A DNA stretch of 64,000 nucleotides from an uncultured Flavobacteriaceae bacterium. GTDB lineage: Bacteria; Bacteroidota; Bacteroidia; Flavobacteriales; Flavobacteriaceae. The stretch spans positions 434,001 to 498,000 of the forward strand of contig CANLWN010000005.1 of the NCBI GenBank assembly GCA_947494825.1, written 5' to 3'. A program made the position numbers and the translations under genes. Positions 9,496 to 19,565 of the stretch are shown one piece after another. Numbering within the stretch: the stretch's first letter is position 1; every line of letters starts with the position of its first letter. The notes under the pieces are model-generated. The model ran no database searches. It was not told the DNA's origin and saw only the letters and a program-made list of their open reading frames with translations.

Positions 9496-10170
9496 TTAGG
9501 TCTTGTCTTTGGTGCTGTGCCTGATATACTTTTCCACCACCACAGCAGTAATGATGACCATGTAGAACTGGCCCAGCAGACCTACCAAAATAGCGGCTTT
9601 CTGCGCGATGGATGTTACCGGGATAATTTCACCGTATCCTATGGTCAGCAAGGTAATATAGGCATAGTACATAATACTGTCCGCTCGCAGGTCAAAGTCA
9701 TGCTGCGACATCAACACTCCCTCAAAAGAGCCTGGCGCTACCAATTCTATGGACAGGAATAGGAAGAAGGCCAAAAATCCCAAGGCAATGTAACCACTCA
9801 TAAGGCCCATGATCACATTCTTGTTCACATATTGGGCTCCCCATACCTGTTGCACAATATTCCAGGTTACGATAATGTAAAAGACAAAATAAATGGACAT
9901 CCGCGCCAACAGGTTTCCTTCAGTTGTCCTGGTAATCATGCTGGAACCGAAAACCACCAAAGAAGCAAGAATCAGTAGGATAAGAAACCACATGAGCTTC
10001 TTTTTTTTTGAAATCAGCAAAATACCGGCACAGGTGTTCAACAGGAAAAGAATAGGCAGCAGAATATTTTCGTGAAAATCATAGGGAACGAACAGCGATC
10101 CAAAAAGGATGAACGCCTGTGTGATCAAGAAGAACTCAAACCGGTGCAGATATAAGTTCTTCAGTTTCAT
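9496..10170 (-). CDS. Potassium-channel-like membrane protein
   Basis: This 224-residue protein has about six hydrophobic helices and a pore loop carrying the selectivity-filter signature TLLTIGYGE (TIGYG at 176-180) between the last two helices. This is the Ion_trans_2 layout without a cytoplasmic RCK or cyclic-nucleotide domain. Its ATG overlaps the stop of the RND transporter gene in an ATGA quartet, and the GAGGA just before it lies inside the RND coding end, so the two are translationally coupled. It should conduct K+ across the inner membrane. Why it rides in an efflux operon is not evident. Confidence 0.88.
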   Translation of the reverse strand: MKLKNLYLHRFEFFLITQAFILFGSLFVPYDFHENILLPILFLLNTCAGILLISKKKKLMWFLILLILASLVVFGSSMITRTTEGNLLARMSIYFVFYIIVTWNIVQQVWGAQYVNKNVIMGLMSGYIALGFLAFFLFLSIELVAPGSFEGVLMSQHDFDLRADSIMYYAYITLLTIGYGEIIPVTSIAQKAAILVGLLGQFYMVIITAVVVEKYIRHSTKDKT

Positions 10171-13100
10171 TCCTCCAACAATTTTGAATCAAATTCATAA
10201 TCCTTGTAATGTACCTTGAACAATGCACTGTACAAAGCGGGAATAAACACTAGGGTAATGATGGTGCCAAATAACAAGCCCACCATAATACTTACGGCCA
10301 TTCCTTCCCACATTTCACCGCCGCTTAAGTACAGGGGGATCAATCCCAATACGGTGGTAAAAGTGGCCAACAAAATGGGTCTGAACCGTTGCAGACAGGC
10401 AGCGATTACCGCATCCTGTTCGGTGCGGCCCAGCCGTTGTTCCACCTCCATGCGGTCAATCAGTACTATAGCGTTGTTGATGACGATTCCTGCAAGGGAA
10501 ATAACCCCCAAAAAGGGCATGAACCCAAAAGCTTCCTGAAAGGTCAATAGGCCAATAACCACGCCGATCACCGCCAAAGGGATGGTGAGTACCACCATCG
10601 TCATTTTACGGACCGAATTGAATTGAATGATGAGCAAGAGCACTATGAGAAAGCCGGAAATGGGCAAGTACCCAATGACCGAGCCCATACTTTCGGCAGT
10701 ACTCTCGGCATCGCCCCCAAACTTATAGGTATACCTTTCGGGCCAGTTTTGCAATTGTTCCTCCAACCAAGGGGTAATTTCGGCGGTAATGGCACTGGCA
10801 TTTGCATTTTCCCGTAACTCGCTACTGATATTGATCGTCCTGCGCAGATCCAAACGTTTTATCTTGGCATACTGCCACTGTGGCACGATGGAAGCGACCT
10901 GTAAAAGCGGGACACTTCTTCCGGATTGCTGTGAATAAATGTTCATGGTTTCCAGCGAGGCCAGGGACTGTTGCTGGTTATCGTCACTGCGCATTAGGAT
11001 GGGAATCGATTTATCCTCTTCCCGGTATTCGCCTGTTGTAAAGCCATCTAACACGGTACGCAGGGAAGTAGCAATATCCTGGCTGCTAATCCCTGCCGAT
11101 TGTGCCCTGTTTTGATCGATCTCTATGAGAAACTTTTTAGTCTTGGGGCCCCAATCGTCCTTTACGTTCTTTGTTCCATTAATGCTGGATAGTTTTAATT
11201 TGATGCTTTCCGAAATTTTGGAAAGTTCGTCCGGACTACTTCCGGACACTTTTATTTCGATCGGTGTTCCGCCGCCTCCGGCTCCCAGAGCACCCACCTT
11301 GATATCTGCATTGGGAAAATTACTAAAGGTAAAACCATCCAGTTTGGCAATCATTGCGTTGTTCTCGTTGAACGAGGAAGTATTCACCAGAATATGCGCG
11401 TAGTTGGAGTTTGCCTCGTCCGGAGAATAGCCCAAATCGTAAGATTCCGGTCCTTCTCCAATATAAGAGGACCAATTTACGATCCCCAAGGTGCGCGATG
11501 TATTTGTTTTTAGGGAATCTGTCATGTATTGTTCTATTTTTTTTACTACTTCGGTGGTACGCTCGATCCTATTCCCCTGAGGCAGGTTAATATCTACGGT
11601 TATCATATTTCGGTCGCTATCGGGAAAGAAAATAAAGGGAATCTTGGTAAAACCCCATAGGGAAAAGAAAAAGGCAACAAAAATTAGGATGATCACCTTG
11701 TACTTGTTCCCCAGGGCGATAAGGATCAAATCCTTGTAATAGCGCTTTAGATTATTGATTATGCGGTCTACCAGACTCGGTTTTTTCTCTCCTTTGGGGG
11801 AGACTTTTAGGAAGAGATAGCAGAACATGGTAATCACTGTTAGTGCAATAAGCCAGGAAGATGTTAAGGCAATGGTGATGACCACAAAAATGGGCCCCAC
11901 AATATCGCCCATTATCGTTGGCGATAGGAAAAAGGCCAGGAAGGCCGCAGAAGTGGTAAGCGTGGAAATCAACAAGGGCATCCATAACTCCGAAAACGCA
12001 TCAACGGCCGCCTTCTTTTTCTCAACGCCTTGTTCCAATTTTACCATAATGGTCTCGGCCACTACAATGGCATTGTCTACCAACATGCCAAGGGCCATAA
12101 TCAGTGCGGCCAAGGTGACCTGATTTAATCCTATGTTCATTAAGCCCATGATCATAAGGGTCATGATGGTAACTATAGGAATAAGGCTGGCGATGACGAA
12201 ACCCGTACGAAAGCCCAGAAAAATAAGCATCACCGCAAGCACAATACTGATGGACTGCATGAGGTTGACGATGAAATCGCTTACTTTTACATCTATGTAA
12301 TCATCTAGCGATGACACGCGGGTTAGTTCCAATCCCACAGGAAGTCTTTCCTGCCAGTCGGCCACCACCAGATTAACTGCCTCCCCTAAGGCCACCACAT
12401 TGGCATTCTCCTTAAGGTTCACATGGAGGGAAATGGCATTTGAGCCATTTACACTTACAATCTGGTCTGGCGGATCTATATAGCCCTTGGTGACGGTGGT
12501 AATATCTCCCAATTTTACGAGTTGTGAGCCATCGCCCACGGTAATCAACATATCGCGAATATCCTGGACCGAATCAAAGTTGCCAGTGGGTTCCAGGATA
12601 ATCCGCTCATCGCCAACGTTTACCTGCCCTCCCGAATTAAGGATATTGGTAGAAGCAATACTTTGCTGCAACTTTGAGGCCGATAGGCCATACTCCTTTA
12701 AGCGGGTATTGTCGAACTCCACAAACACACGTTCGTTCTGAACGCCACCCAGTTCTACCTTGGCGGCATCGGGCAACTTGATCAAATCATCCTTGATATC
12801 ATCGGCATAGGCTTTCATTTCAGCGTAGGTGAACCCATCCGAGGTCAAACCGATTACAATACCATATACATCACCAATCCCGTCATCGTTCAAATCGGGT
12901 ACAACCCCTTCGGGCAAGCCCTCTATATCATCCAGTTTTCTACGCAATCGATCCCAAACCGCTTGCATTTTTCGTTCGCTTACTTCATCTTTTAAGGTGA
13001 CACTCACCACGGAAAGGCCGGTCCTGGAGGTGCTGGTCACCTCATCCAATTCCGGAAGTTCCTGGGCTTTCTTTTCAATCTTATCGGTCACCAATTGCTC

Positions 13101-13277
13101 TACCCTTTCCGGACTCGCCCCGGGAAAGTTAGAAACAACCGTGGCTACCCGTATGGTATATGGGGGCATACTATCCCGTGACAAATCAAAATATATGGAA
13201 ACTCCTAAAAGGACGATAGTGGCCAGCACCATAAAGGTAATCCGGTTTTTTTCGATGGAGAATTTTGCTAGGTTCAT
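10167..13277 (-). CDS. RND efflux transporter, HAE/AcrB type inner-membrane pump
   Basis: The 1036 residues are the normal length for the family. The N-terminus MNLAKFSIEKNRITFMVLATIVLLG is the first transmembrane helix; the first porter domain follows, then a TM block (about 330-540 with VDNAIVVAETIMVKLE), the second porter region, and a C-terminal TM block (VINNAIVLIDRMEVEQ, then PLYLSGGEMWEGMAVS). It should work with the adaptor at 13378 and the TolC-like protein at 14485 as a proton-driven tripartite exporter. The substrate cannot be assigned. It begins 100 bp after the adaptor and ends in an ATGA overlap with the channel gene. Confidence 0.95.
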   Translation of the reverse strand: MNLAKFSIEKNRITFMVLATIVLLGVSIYFDLSRDSMPPYTIRVATVVSNFPGASPERVEQLVTDKIEKKAQELPELDEVTSTSRTGLSVVSVTLKDEVSERKMQAVWDRLRRKLDDIEGLPEGVVPDLNDDGIGDVYGIVIGLTSDGFTYAEMKAYADDIKDDLIKLPDAAKVELGGVQNERVFVEFDNTRLKEYGLSASKLQQSIASTNILNSGGQVNVGDERIILEPTGNFDSVQDIRDMLITVGDGSQLVKLGDITTVTKGYIDPPDQIVSVNGSNAISLHVNLKENANVVALGEAVNLVVADWQERLPVGLELTRVSSLDDYIDVKVSDFIVNLMQSISIVLAVMLIFLGFRTGFVIASLIPIVTIMTLMIMGLMNIGLNQVTLAALIMALGMLVDNAIVVAETIMVKLEQGVEKKKAAVDAFSELWMPLLISTLTTSAAFLAFFLSPTIMGDIVGPIFVVITIALTSSWLIALTVITMFCYLFLKVSPKGEKKPSLVDRIINNLKRYYKDLILIALGNKYKVIILIFVAFFFSLWGFTKIPFIFFPDSDRNMITVDINLPQGNRIERTTEVVKKIEQYMTDSLKTNTSRTLGIVNWSSYIGEGPESYDLGYSPDEANSNYAHILVNTSSFNENNAMIAKLDGFTFSNFPNADIKVGALGAGGGGTPIEIKVSGSSPDELSKISESIKLKLSSINGTKNVKDDWGPKTKKFLIEIDQNRAQSAGISSQDIATSLRTVLDGFTTGEYREEDKSIPILMRSDDNQQQSLASLETMNIYSQQSGRSVPLLQVASIVPQWQYAKIKRLDLRRTINISSELRENANASAITAEITPWLEEQLQNWPERYTYKFGGDAESTAESMGSVIGYLPISGFLIVLLLIIQFNSVRKMTMVVLTIPLAVIGVVIGLLTFQEAFGFMPFLGVISLAGIVINNAIVLIDRMEVEQRLGRTEQDAVIAACLQRFRPILLATFTTVLGLIPLYLSGGEMWEGMAVSIMVGLLFGTIITLVFIPALYSALFKVHYKDYEFDSKLLEE

Positions 13278-13377
13278 GCGGTTGGCGTGTTATGTTTTAG
13301 TATTCCGGTCGTAATGCACTTTTGTTTTTCTTCTGATCGACACTATTGTGGCGGTTGTATTCAAACCCGATTTGTCT

Positions 13378-14463
13378 TTATTGCAATTTTACTTCTTGGC
13401 CGTCCAATAGGGTCTGCAGTCCTGCCGTGGCAATTTTTTGCCCCGCTTCCAAACCGGACCTAACCTCGAAGCCATCAGCATTCAAGCTTCCTACGGCTAT
13501 TTGTTGTTTCTTCACCCTTGCCTTATCCCCTTCGCCCTCGACCACAAAAACAAAACGGCCATTGCCGTCCTCTCCAACGGCATGGGCAGGGACTACCAAT
13601 ACATTGCCGTTGGTTGAATAATCCCCAAAATCGAAAGTAACATTGGCGGCCATACCACTTTTAATGGTAGTATTGGGTTGGACCACGGTAACACGCACCG
13701 GATAGGTGGCCGTATTTGCATCAACTGCAGGGGAAACTTCGGTAACCTTTGCCTTAAATTGCTCGCCCTGCAAGGACGGGAAGCTTACCTGTACTTCCAT
13801 ATCTTCTTTTATCCCGTTAATGGCACTTTCGGGAATTCCCAAGGAAATTTCCATATCCGTACCGGAATTTAAAATGGCCACCGACTGCCCAGGCTGCACA
13901 TTTTCATCCAACTCGGCCGATACCGAGGCGATGATACCGTCCTCCGGTGCGTAGATATAGCCATACCGTATTTGCTCCTGCTGAATATCCACACCCCGTT
14001 TGGCAGATTTGTAGCTTTCCTCTGCATTTTTAAAGGAGTTTTTAGCCGCTTCAAAATCACTGAGCGATGTACTGCCCTTCTCGTACAAGGACCGTATCCG
14101 GTTCAGGTTCAATTTTGCCGTATTCATTTGCGATTCGGCGCTGTTTACTTGGGTGACCGATTGCTCATAGGACAAACGGGAGGCTACATTGTCCAATTTG
14201 GCCAATAATTCTCCTTTTTTCACCCTTTGCCCCAACCGCATATCAAATACGGTGATGATGCCCGAATTTCTAAAGCTCAGGTTAATAATCTTATCGGTGC
14301 GGGCCGTACCACTGAACGTTCGTACCTTTTCACCGCCCAAAAAGCCCACTTCTTGATATTTTACAGGCCTAAGGACTTGTTTTTGTGCTTTTTCCTCGCT
14401 TCCGCAGGCACACAGCAGTACTGCGAAAAAAATAATCGAGAGCATCTGGTTTATACGTTTCAT
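13378..14463 (-). CDS. RND periplasmic adaptor (membrane fusion) lipoprotein
   Basis: This 361-residue protein has a lipoprotein signal with lipobox LLCAC (Cys about 20), then a barrel-sandwich/lipoyl half (RLGQRVKKGELLAKLD), a coiled-coil hairpin (about 80-145), the returning lipoyl half (IYAPEDGIIASVSAELDENVQPGQ) and beta-barrel/membrane-proximal domains. It links the inner-membrane pump to the outer-membrane factor. The gene starts 21 bp after the TolC-fusion stop and precedes the RND gene, so the three form one operon. Confidence 0.95.
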   Translation of the reverse strand: MKRINQMLSIIFFAVLLCACGSEEKAQKQVLRPVKYQEVGFLGGEKVRTFSGTARTDKIINLSFRNSGIITVFDMRLGQRVKKGELLAKLDNVASRLSYEQSVTQVNSAESQMNTAKLNLNRIRSLYEKGSTSLSDFEAAKNSFKNAEESYKSAKRGVDIQQEQIRYGYIYAPEDGIIASVSAELDENVQPGQSVAILNSGTDMEISLGIPESAINGIKEDMEVQVSFPSLQGEQFKAKVTEVSPAVDANTATYPVRVTVVQPNTTIKSGMAANVTFDFGDYSTNGNVLVVPAHAVGEDGNGRFVFVVEGEGDKARVKKQQIAVGSLNADGFEVRSGLEAGQKIATAGLQTLLDGQEVKLQ

Positions 14464-14484
14464 AGGTTCCTTTGTTTAGAGGTG

Positions 14485-16830
14485 TTAGTTTCTATTGTTT
14501 AAAAATTCGAAAAAGCGTTGCTTGAACGCCTCATTTTCCTGATCTGAATTCAGTAAAAAATAATAACCGAGGTTGCGTTCCAATTGTAAGGAGCTGATCA
14601 AATAATTATAGGTGGCGGTGGCACGAGCCAACTGGGCGCTCAAATAATTATTCTGGGCATCCAAAAGCTGCACGATATTCACTGCGCCATTGGCATAGGA
14701 AGCACGGGTCAATTCCAGGGCCTCAAAGGCCGCTTCCTCGGATATTTTGGACAGGGCAATATTGGAAATTTGGTTGACCAGGTCCAGCACGCCGTTTCTC
14801 ACATTGGTGGCTATGGTCAACTCCGTATTCTCCTTGTTGATTTCCAATTGTTCCCTTTGGATCATCGCGGTCTGTTTGTTGATATTGGAAAGGTTTTGAT
14901 TTACAATAGGTATGGAAAGGCTGAGCCCTGCATTGTAGTTGTTGTCCACCAAGTTAAACCCCTGTGGGGCAGTACTGCCCGCTCCAGACCGGCTAAAAGT
15001 CCTGTTGTATTGCCCCTGAAGTGCCAAAGTAGGTAAGAACCTGCCGTAAGCGTTGAGTTTAATATTGCGCTCCGTAGCGGCTAAGTTATAGCCCAAGGAC
15101 CTTAGTTCCGGTGCGTTTCGGTTGGCTTCCTCAATCAGGAAATCTATAAAAGGTTCCCTAAGGGCGGGGTCATCCAAAAGGGAGAATATTTGATCGTAAT
15201 TGTACCGCTCAAAAATACCTTCGTTTAGTTCCACCTCCTCCACATCGATTTCCAAATCTGTGGGATTGTTCAACACCTGATTTAAGAACACAAAGCCCTG
15301 CTCTAACTGGTTGATCGCCTCTACCATGGCCTGTGTATTTTGTGCCATTTCACTTCTAAACCGAAGTACATCGGATTTTCCCGCTTGGCCGGCCTCAAAA
15401 TTCTGCTCCGCAATTTGGAGGTTGCGTTTGGTGAGTTGCTGGTTCCGTACCTGTATCTGGGTATTGGCCTTTAAAATCAAGGTGTTGAAATAGGTATTGG
15501 AGGCCTCAAAAATAAGGTCCAACTCGGCCGCGTTAAAGGACTCTTCCTGCGCCTTTTGTAAATTTCTTTGAATGGCGATATTGGCATTGGCCGCTTCGGA
15601 AAACAGCGTTTGGTTTAAAGTGATGTTACCCGCTGTAGAAAACTCAGGATTTTGTCCGTTACTGATTTCCGCCAAATCCGGATCAATGTAGGTACCGGTC
15701 CCGGACGCGGTCAAGGAAGGCAAATAGTTGCTCTTGGCAGATTTTAAATCCTGGGTGCTCAGCTCCACGTCCTTTTGGGTGGACCGTATGGATAGGTTGT
15801 TTTTTAAGGCATCATCGATAACGGTCAGTACATTATATTGTTTCTCGGACAGCACATTTTTAAATTCCCCAATAAAATCGATTCGCGCTATTAAACTGTA
15901 TTTGATCGGAACCCCTATAAGTTCTGCCGTGTTGTAATTAAGCGTCAGTCTAGGAGTATAATCAATGTAAACCGGTAGATCGGCCAAGGGAGTACCGCTG
16001 ATATAGGCTTCAATACTCAAGGCCACACGGCGAAAAAATTGATCGATATTGTCGTCCGATTGATTGGTGGCCAGGATACCATCGGCTACATCATCAGTAC
16101 CATTAATGGTAAAGGAAGGCAGTTTTTTTTCGATAAAGGTATTGGCCAGGACCCTGTTTTCTGCGTGGGTAAGAAAAAATCCGCCAGCAATATATACCGC
16201 ATCAATGCCTTCCAAATTGGAAAGGATATCGTCTACGTTTTCAAACGGAATAAGCTTGTAATTTGCTCCAAGCTCTTCAAACTCCCTATCAAATGTTTCC
16301 TTCAAGGGGAGAATATCCACCAAACCCGCTTCTATGACAATACCCAGGTTTTCAAAATTGGTCAGTTCCTTAAAGGTTATAAAGTCTTCTTTATAGGACT
16401 CGGATTCGATCAAATAGGTGAGGTTAGCTATTCCAGAGGTTTTTTTTGACAGATCAATCCCATTCAAATCCTGGTTTACCGCGCCAAAAAGTATGGTTGG
16501 TTTTTGGTGTACAGGCGTTTGATTGATAATTTGATTGTTAATGGGACCAAAGGCCAAAATGATATCTGTATCATTGGCCAGTAGGCGATTATAGTTTGCC
16601 TGGGCTTTCTGTAAATCATAGCCATTGACCAGGATGTTGTCCTCGCTAAAGTTAAGGACGGCATCTTCTCCCACAACCGCGCTAATTTCGGACTCAAGAC
16701 GGTCCAGCAAGGGTTGTACCTCCTCGGTACGGAAATCGAGAAGCATCCCTATGTTATAGCTTTTTTTGGTCTGGGCAAAGACTAACGAGCTAAAAAGCAA
16801 TACGATGGCAGTGGCATAATATTTTTTCAT
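14485..16830 (-). CDS. TolC-like outer-membrane factor with N-terminal periplasmic-binding-protein domain
   Basis: The start chosen is the ATG at 16830, because it gives a clean signal peptide (MKKYYATAIVLLFSSLVFAQ); an upstream in-frame codon at 16890 would add a non-signal extension. Residues about 22-330 look like an ABC substrate-binding fold (YNIGMLLDFR, DTDIILAFGPINNQ, PTILFGAVNQ, GIVIEAG, DAVYIAGGFF, repeated alpha/beta). Residues about 345-770 are a TolC/OEP domain with the paired long helices (LNQTLFSEAANANIAIQRNL, ANTQIQVRNQQLTKRNLQIA, AYGRFLPTLALQGQYN). At 781 residues it is far longer than ordinary TolC (about 450). It is the first gene of the RND operon. The N-terminal domain may sense or capture a ligand for export. 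Confidence 0.88.
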   Translation of the reverse strand: MKKYYATAIVLLFSSLVFAQTKKSYNIGMLLDFRTEEVQPLLDRLESEISAVVGEDAVLNFSEDNILVNGYDLQKAQANYNRLLANDTDIILAFGPINNQIINQTPVHQKPTILFGAVNQDLNGIDLSKKTSGIANLTYLIESESYKEDFITFKELTNFENLGIVIEAGLVDILPLKETFDREFEELGANYKLIPFENVDDILSNLEGIDAVYIAGGFFLTHAENRVLANTFIEKKLPSFTINGTDDVADGILATNQSDDNIDQFFRRVALSIEAYISGTPLADLPVYIDYTPRLTLNYNTAELIGVPIKYSLIARIDFIGEFKNVLSEKQYNVLTVIDDALKNNLSIRSTQKDVELSTQDLKSAKSNYLPSLTASGTGTYIDPDLAEISNGQNPEFSTAGNITLNQTLFSEAANANIAIQRNLQKAQEESFNAAELDLIFEASNTYFNTLILKANTQIQVRNQQLTKRNLQIAEQNFEAGQAGKSDVLRFRSEMAQNTQAMVEAINQLEQGFVFLNQVLNNPTDLEIDVEEVELNEGIFERYNYDQIFSLLDDPALREPFIDFLIEEANRNAPELRSLGYNLAATERNIKLNAYGRFLPTLALQGQYNRTFSRSGAGSTAPQGFNLVDNNYNAGLSLSIPIVNQNLSNINKQTAMIQREQLEINKENTELTIATNVRNGVLDLVNQISNIALSKISEEAAFEALELTRASYANGAVNIVQLLDAQNNYLSAQLARATATYNYLISSLQLERNLGYYFLLNSDQENEAFKQRFFEFLNNRN

Positions 16831-17143
16831 TGGTGTTCTTTTTTCATCAATTTTTAAGAGTCGTCCCGTTTCGAATGTAGCACACGACACCTTCCCAGTA
16901 GCATATATTGCTTAGGGACCGATATCTTGGCACAAGCGCCCTACCCAATCGGAATGGTCCGGTAATTTTCTTCCTTTTATATTGGCGTGTGGAAGCTCCC
17001 TAAGAGCTTTGTATTACAGGGGCTACCTTCTCCTATTAACAAAAGATTTTGTTAATATAACCAATTAAGCGGTAATTTTTATTCCCCTTTTGGGTTTATT
17101 TCGCCAAGAGGCCTTGAAAATTTTGAGTAGGTCCCCGAGGTTT
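16831..17143. promoter_or_regulatory. Intergenic region upstream of the RND operon with a perfect AT-rich palindrome
   Basis: These 313 bp hold no gene. At 17034-17057 there is a perfect inverted repeat with arms TATTAACAAAA and TTTTGTTAATA around a GA centre. It lacks a GC stem, so it is a poor terminator for the DUF5916 gene ending at 17144 and a better candidate for a dimeric repressor site upstream of the efflux operon. A TACATTCG sequence, one base from the -7 consensus, lies on the minus strand at 16872-16879. Confidence 0.4.
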
Positions 17144-19378
17144 TTAGGGCCGCCAAGCGTACCCGATTTTAAAGAAGAGTGTTTGGTTAAGCTGTCGCAG
17201 GGATATATCTTGAACGTTGACCGTGTTTTCAAAACCTTCAAGATTATCCACATAACCCAAAAAGATGACGGACTGTGGATTCAGTTTATAGGACAACAGG
17301 AGCTGGGCAAATACCGATTGATCGATGCGGTTAACCGTATTGTCAGCAAAAAGCTCAGGGTTCCGCAGCGTATGACGGTATTGCATCACCACCCTAAAGA
17401 ACATACGGGGATTAAAGTTGTACGCCGCTTGTAGTTGGGTCAAATTGGCGGTAAAAATGGTCTCCCCGGAGAGATGGAGCCTTAAAAAGCGATGATTCAC
17501 CGTCATATCAATATGTTTTCCAATCCGGATGTCCGACTCCAATCGAAACTGCAGGTTATCGGTCTTGCGCGTATTTTCAAAATCGACCGCGGGGCCTAGG
17601 TTGATCCATCCGTTGATCCCCAGATTGCCCAATGGCTGTATATCAAACCCGGTCCAAAGGCGTACCAACTTGAAGGTTTCCCCTTCGGTCCGTTGCCAAA
17701 TAATATCCGGATTGATCCAATAATTCAACTGTAAGGGCCCGTTGAAATAGGCACTGGTCCAAATACCTTCCAAGTCCAATATCCCATCCATGGATTCCCG
17801 TCTAAAACCACCCGCATTCCAACCCACATTGCTGTACCAGGTGGTTTCCTTTGGCCAAAACCGCCTTTCAACAAATGCGCGGTACCTACGGAAATCTACC
17901 TGGGGTACAAAACCTGCATCGGCCCGAAAACCTGAAGGTCTGCTTTCGTAGATAAAGGTTCCCTCCCAGTTACGGGTATCGAAATCTGCCTGAAAGTTGA
18001 TCGAATTCCCACTAAACGTAGTACTCCTTAGGTTATTTTCGGCCACTACAATGCTATCGTACTTTGTTTCCGTATGAAGATATTGTGCTCTCAAGGTAAG
18101 CGGTTTCCAGGGTCTTACAAAAGCATCCAGGCCGCCCACGTGATTGAAATAATTGCCTCCCTCCCTACCCGTATACAGTAGGCCTATGTTGGAGTTGTTG
18201 CCTATATCCCTGCGGTATCGGGCAATAACATTGGTGACTTCCTGATCCAAGGAAACACTCTCCGAGCCTTGAAAACCCGGCAATATCAGGTTATTGACAC
18301 GATCCTGTGCAAGCAATAGTCCCACAGCATTTTTGTTTATTTTACCGCTTATTTTAACCCCGTAAGACGGATCTGTAATAGTCCTGGTAAAAAAAGCTTG
18401 TAGCGGGGTGTTGAAAAAATCCGCTCCCTCCAAAAAAAAGGGGCGTTTTTCGGGGAATTGCAGGGCAAAGCGGTTGTTGACGTCCAATTGAGCGGCATCT
18501 GCCTCCACTTGGGAAAAATCGGGGTTAAACGCCAGGTTCAGGGTAAGGTCCGATGTAATGCCCCAGCGTGCATCCAGGCCAAGGTTGCTGGCAATCTGTC
18601 CTTCAGTCAGTGAGCCCTCGGGAAAGTCCTCCCTTTCATCAAACCTGTTCAGGGTAAAGGTAGGTGTGAACTCCAAATTTACCCCAGGTCTTATTCCCTG
18701 CAGACCAGTCATCAGGTTGGCCTGGCATAATAGACAGTTGTTTCCCTGGTCGATTGGCATGGAATGAAAGGATTTTTTTAAGCTTCGGGGATAGGTTCGA
18801 AACCCAAAAAAGCGCCAGGTCTGTACCTTTTCGCTTGCGGGGAATCGCAAAGATTTAAAGGGAATGGCGCCTTCCACGATATATCCGTCCCCCGTAATCC
18901 TGCCAGACGACTTCCAAATGGCGTCCCAGCTAAGATCTCCATCGCCAACCTGCTCATCAAAGATGCCATCTTGCTGCACCCCAAAAGGGTTTACCGTAAA
19001 AAAGAAGGCTCTGCGCGAATCGTTAAAGGGGTCAATAAAAAGGGATACAAAATCATTGTCGTCCAATTTGTCCCTATCATTGATAATTGCCCTAATTGCC
19101 TTGGTATTCGAATCTTTGGCCTCGAAGGAGAAATATAAATATTCCGAATTGTAGGCCAACCGCAGCGTGGTGGCCACCTCTGCTTTGGTATTGTTTCCTG
19201 GATCGGTCTCAAAGGCTATGGGCACTTGGTCTGCCTGTGACCAAAAGGTCTCATCAAGGCGGGCATCCAACTTAATTTCCTCGACCTGCACCTTTTTAAT
19301 ATGGAACAAACGATTTTCAATTTGTTGGGCGTTGGAAAGTAGGGGTATGAAAAATACGAGTAGATATTTGCGTATCAT
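17144..19378 (-). CDS. DUF5916 outer-membrane beta-barrel protein with CBM9-like N-terminus
   Basis: The start is set at the ATG at 19378, which gives the signal peptide MIRKYLLVFFIPLLSNAQ; the open frame continues upstream but would overlap the divergent gene. The 744-residue product has a carbohydrate-binding-family-9-like N-terminal domain (about 30-220, KLDARLDETFWSQADQVP) and then a DUF5916 barrel region rich in alternating aromatic strands, with the hallmark FPEKRPFFLEGADFF. It ends in an aromatic-rich strand (FFKIGYAW), consistent with Bam-inserted outer-membrane proteins. The function of the family is unknown; a role in uptake or surface binding is plausible. Confidence 0.9.
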   Translation of the reverse strand: MIRKYLLVFFIPLLSNAQQIENRLFHIKKVQVEEIKLDARLDETFWSQADQVPIAFETDPGNNTKAEVATTLRLAYNSEYLYFSFEAKDSNTKAIRAIINDRDKLDDNDFVSLFIDPFNDSRRAFFFTVNPFGVQQDGIFDEQVGDGDLSWDAIWKSSGRITGDGYIVEGAIPFKSLRFPASEKVQTWRFFGFRTYPRSLKKSFHSMPIDQGNNCLLCQANLMTGLQGIRPGVNLEFTPTFTLNRFDEREDFPEGSLTEGQIASNLGLDARWGITSDLTLNLAFNPDFSQVEADAAQLDVNNRFALQFPEKRPFFLEGADFFNTPLQAFFTRTITDPSYGVKISGKINKNAVGLLLAQDRVNNLILPGFQGSESVSLDQEVTNVIARYRRDIGNNSNIGLLYTGREGGNYFNHVGGLDAFVRPWKPLTLRAQYLHTETKYDSIVVAENNLRSTTFSGNSINFQADFDTRNWEGTFIYESRPSGFRADAGFVPQVDFRRYRAFVERRFWPKETTWYSNVGWNAGGFRRESMDGILDLEGIWTSAYFNGPLQLNYWINPDIIWQRTEGETFKLVRLWTGFDIQPLGNLGINGWINLGPAVDFENTRKTDNLQFRLESDIRIGKHIDMTVNHRFLRLHLSGETIFTANLTQLQAAYNFNPRMFFRVVMQYRHTLRNPELFADNTVNRIDQSVFAQLLLSYKLNPQSVIFLGYVDNLEGFENTVNVQDISLRQLNQTLFFKIGYAWRP

Positions 19379-19565
19379 GGTTTGGAATTGGAAGGCCACA
19401 GTTAGGGGCCTAATTCCAAAACAAGATATCGGGTAGTTCCGCTCCCAGGACCTTTTGGATAGGCTACTTTGTCCGAATGCTTCCACCTGCACGTTTTTGG
19501 GTTTTAAAACGGACCATCCCCAGCTGTTTAAGGATACCTTTGACAAAAACACAAACTGCTGTCCT

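Noticed and set aside
16831-16890. Longer start for the TolC fusion.
   Set aside because: The added 20 residues precede a perfect signal peptide at 16830 and have no sign of selection.
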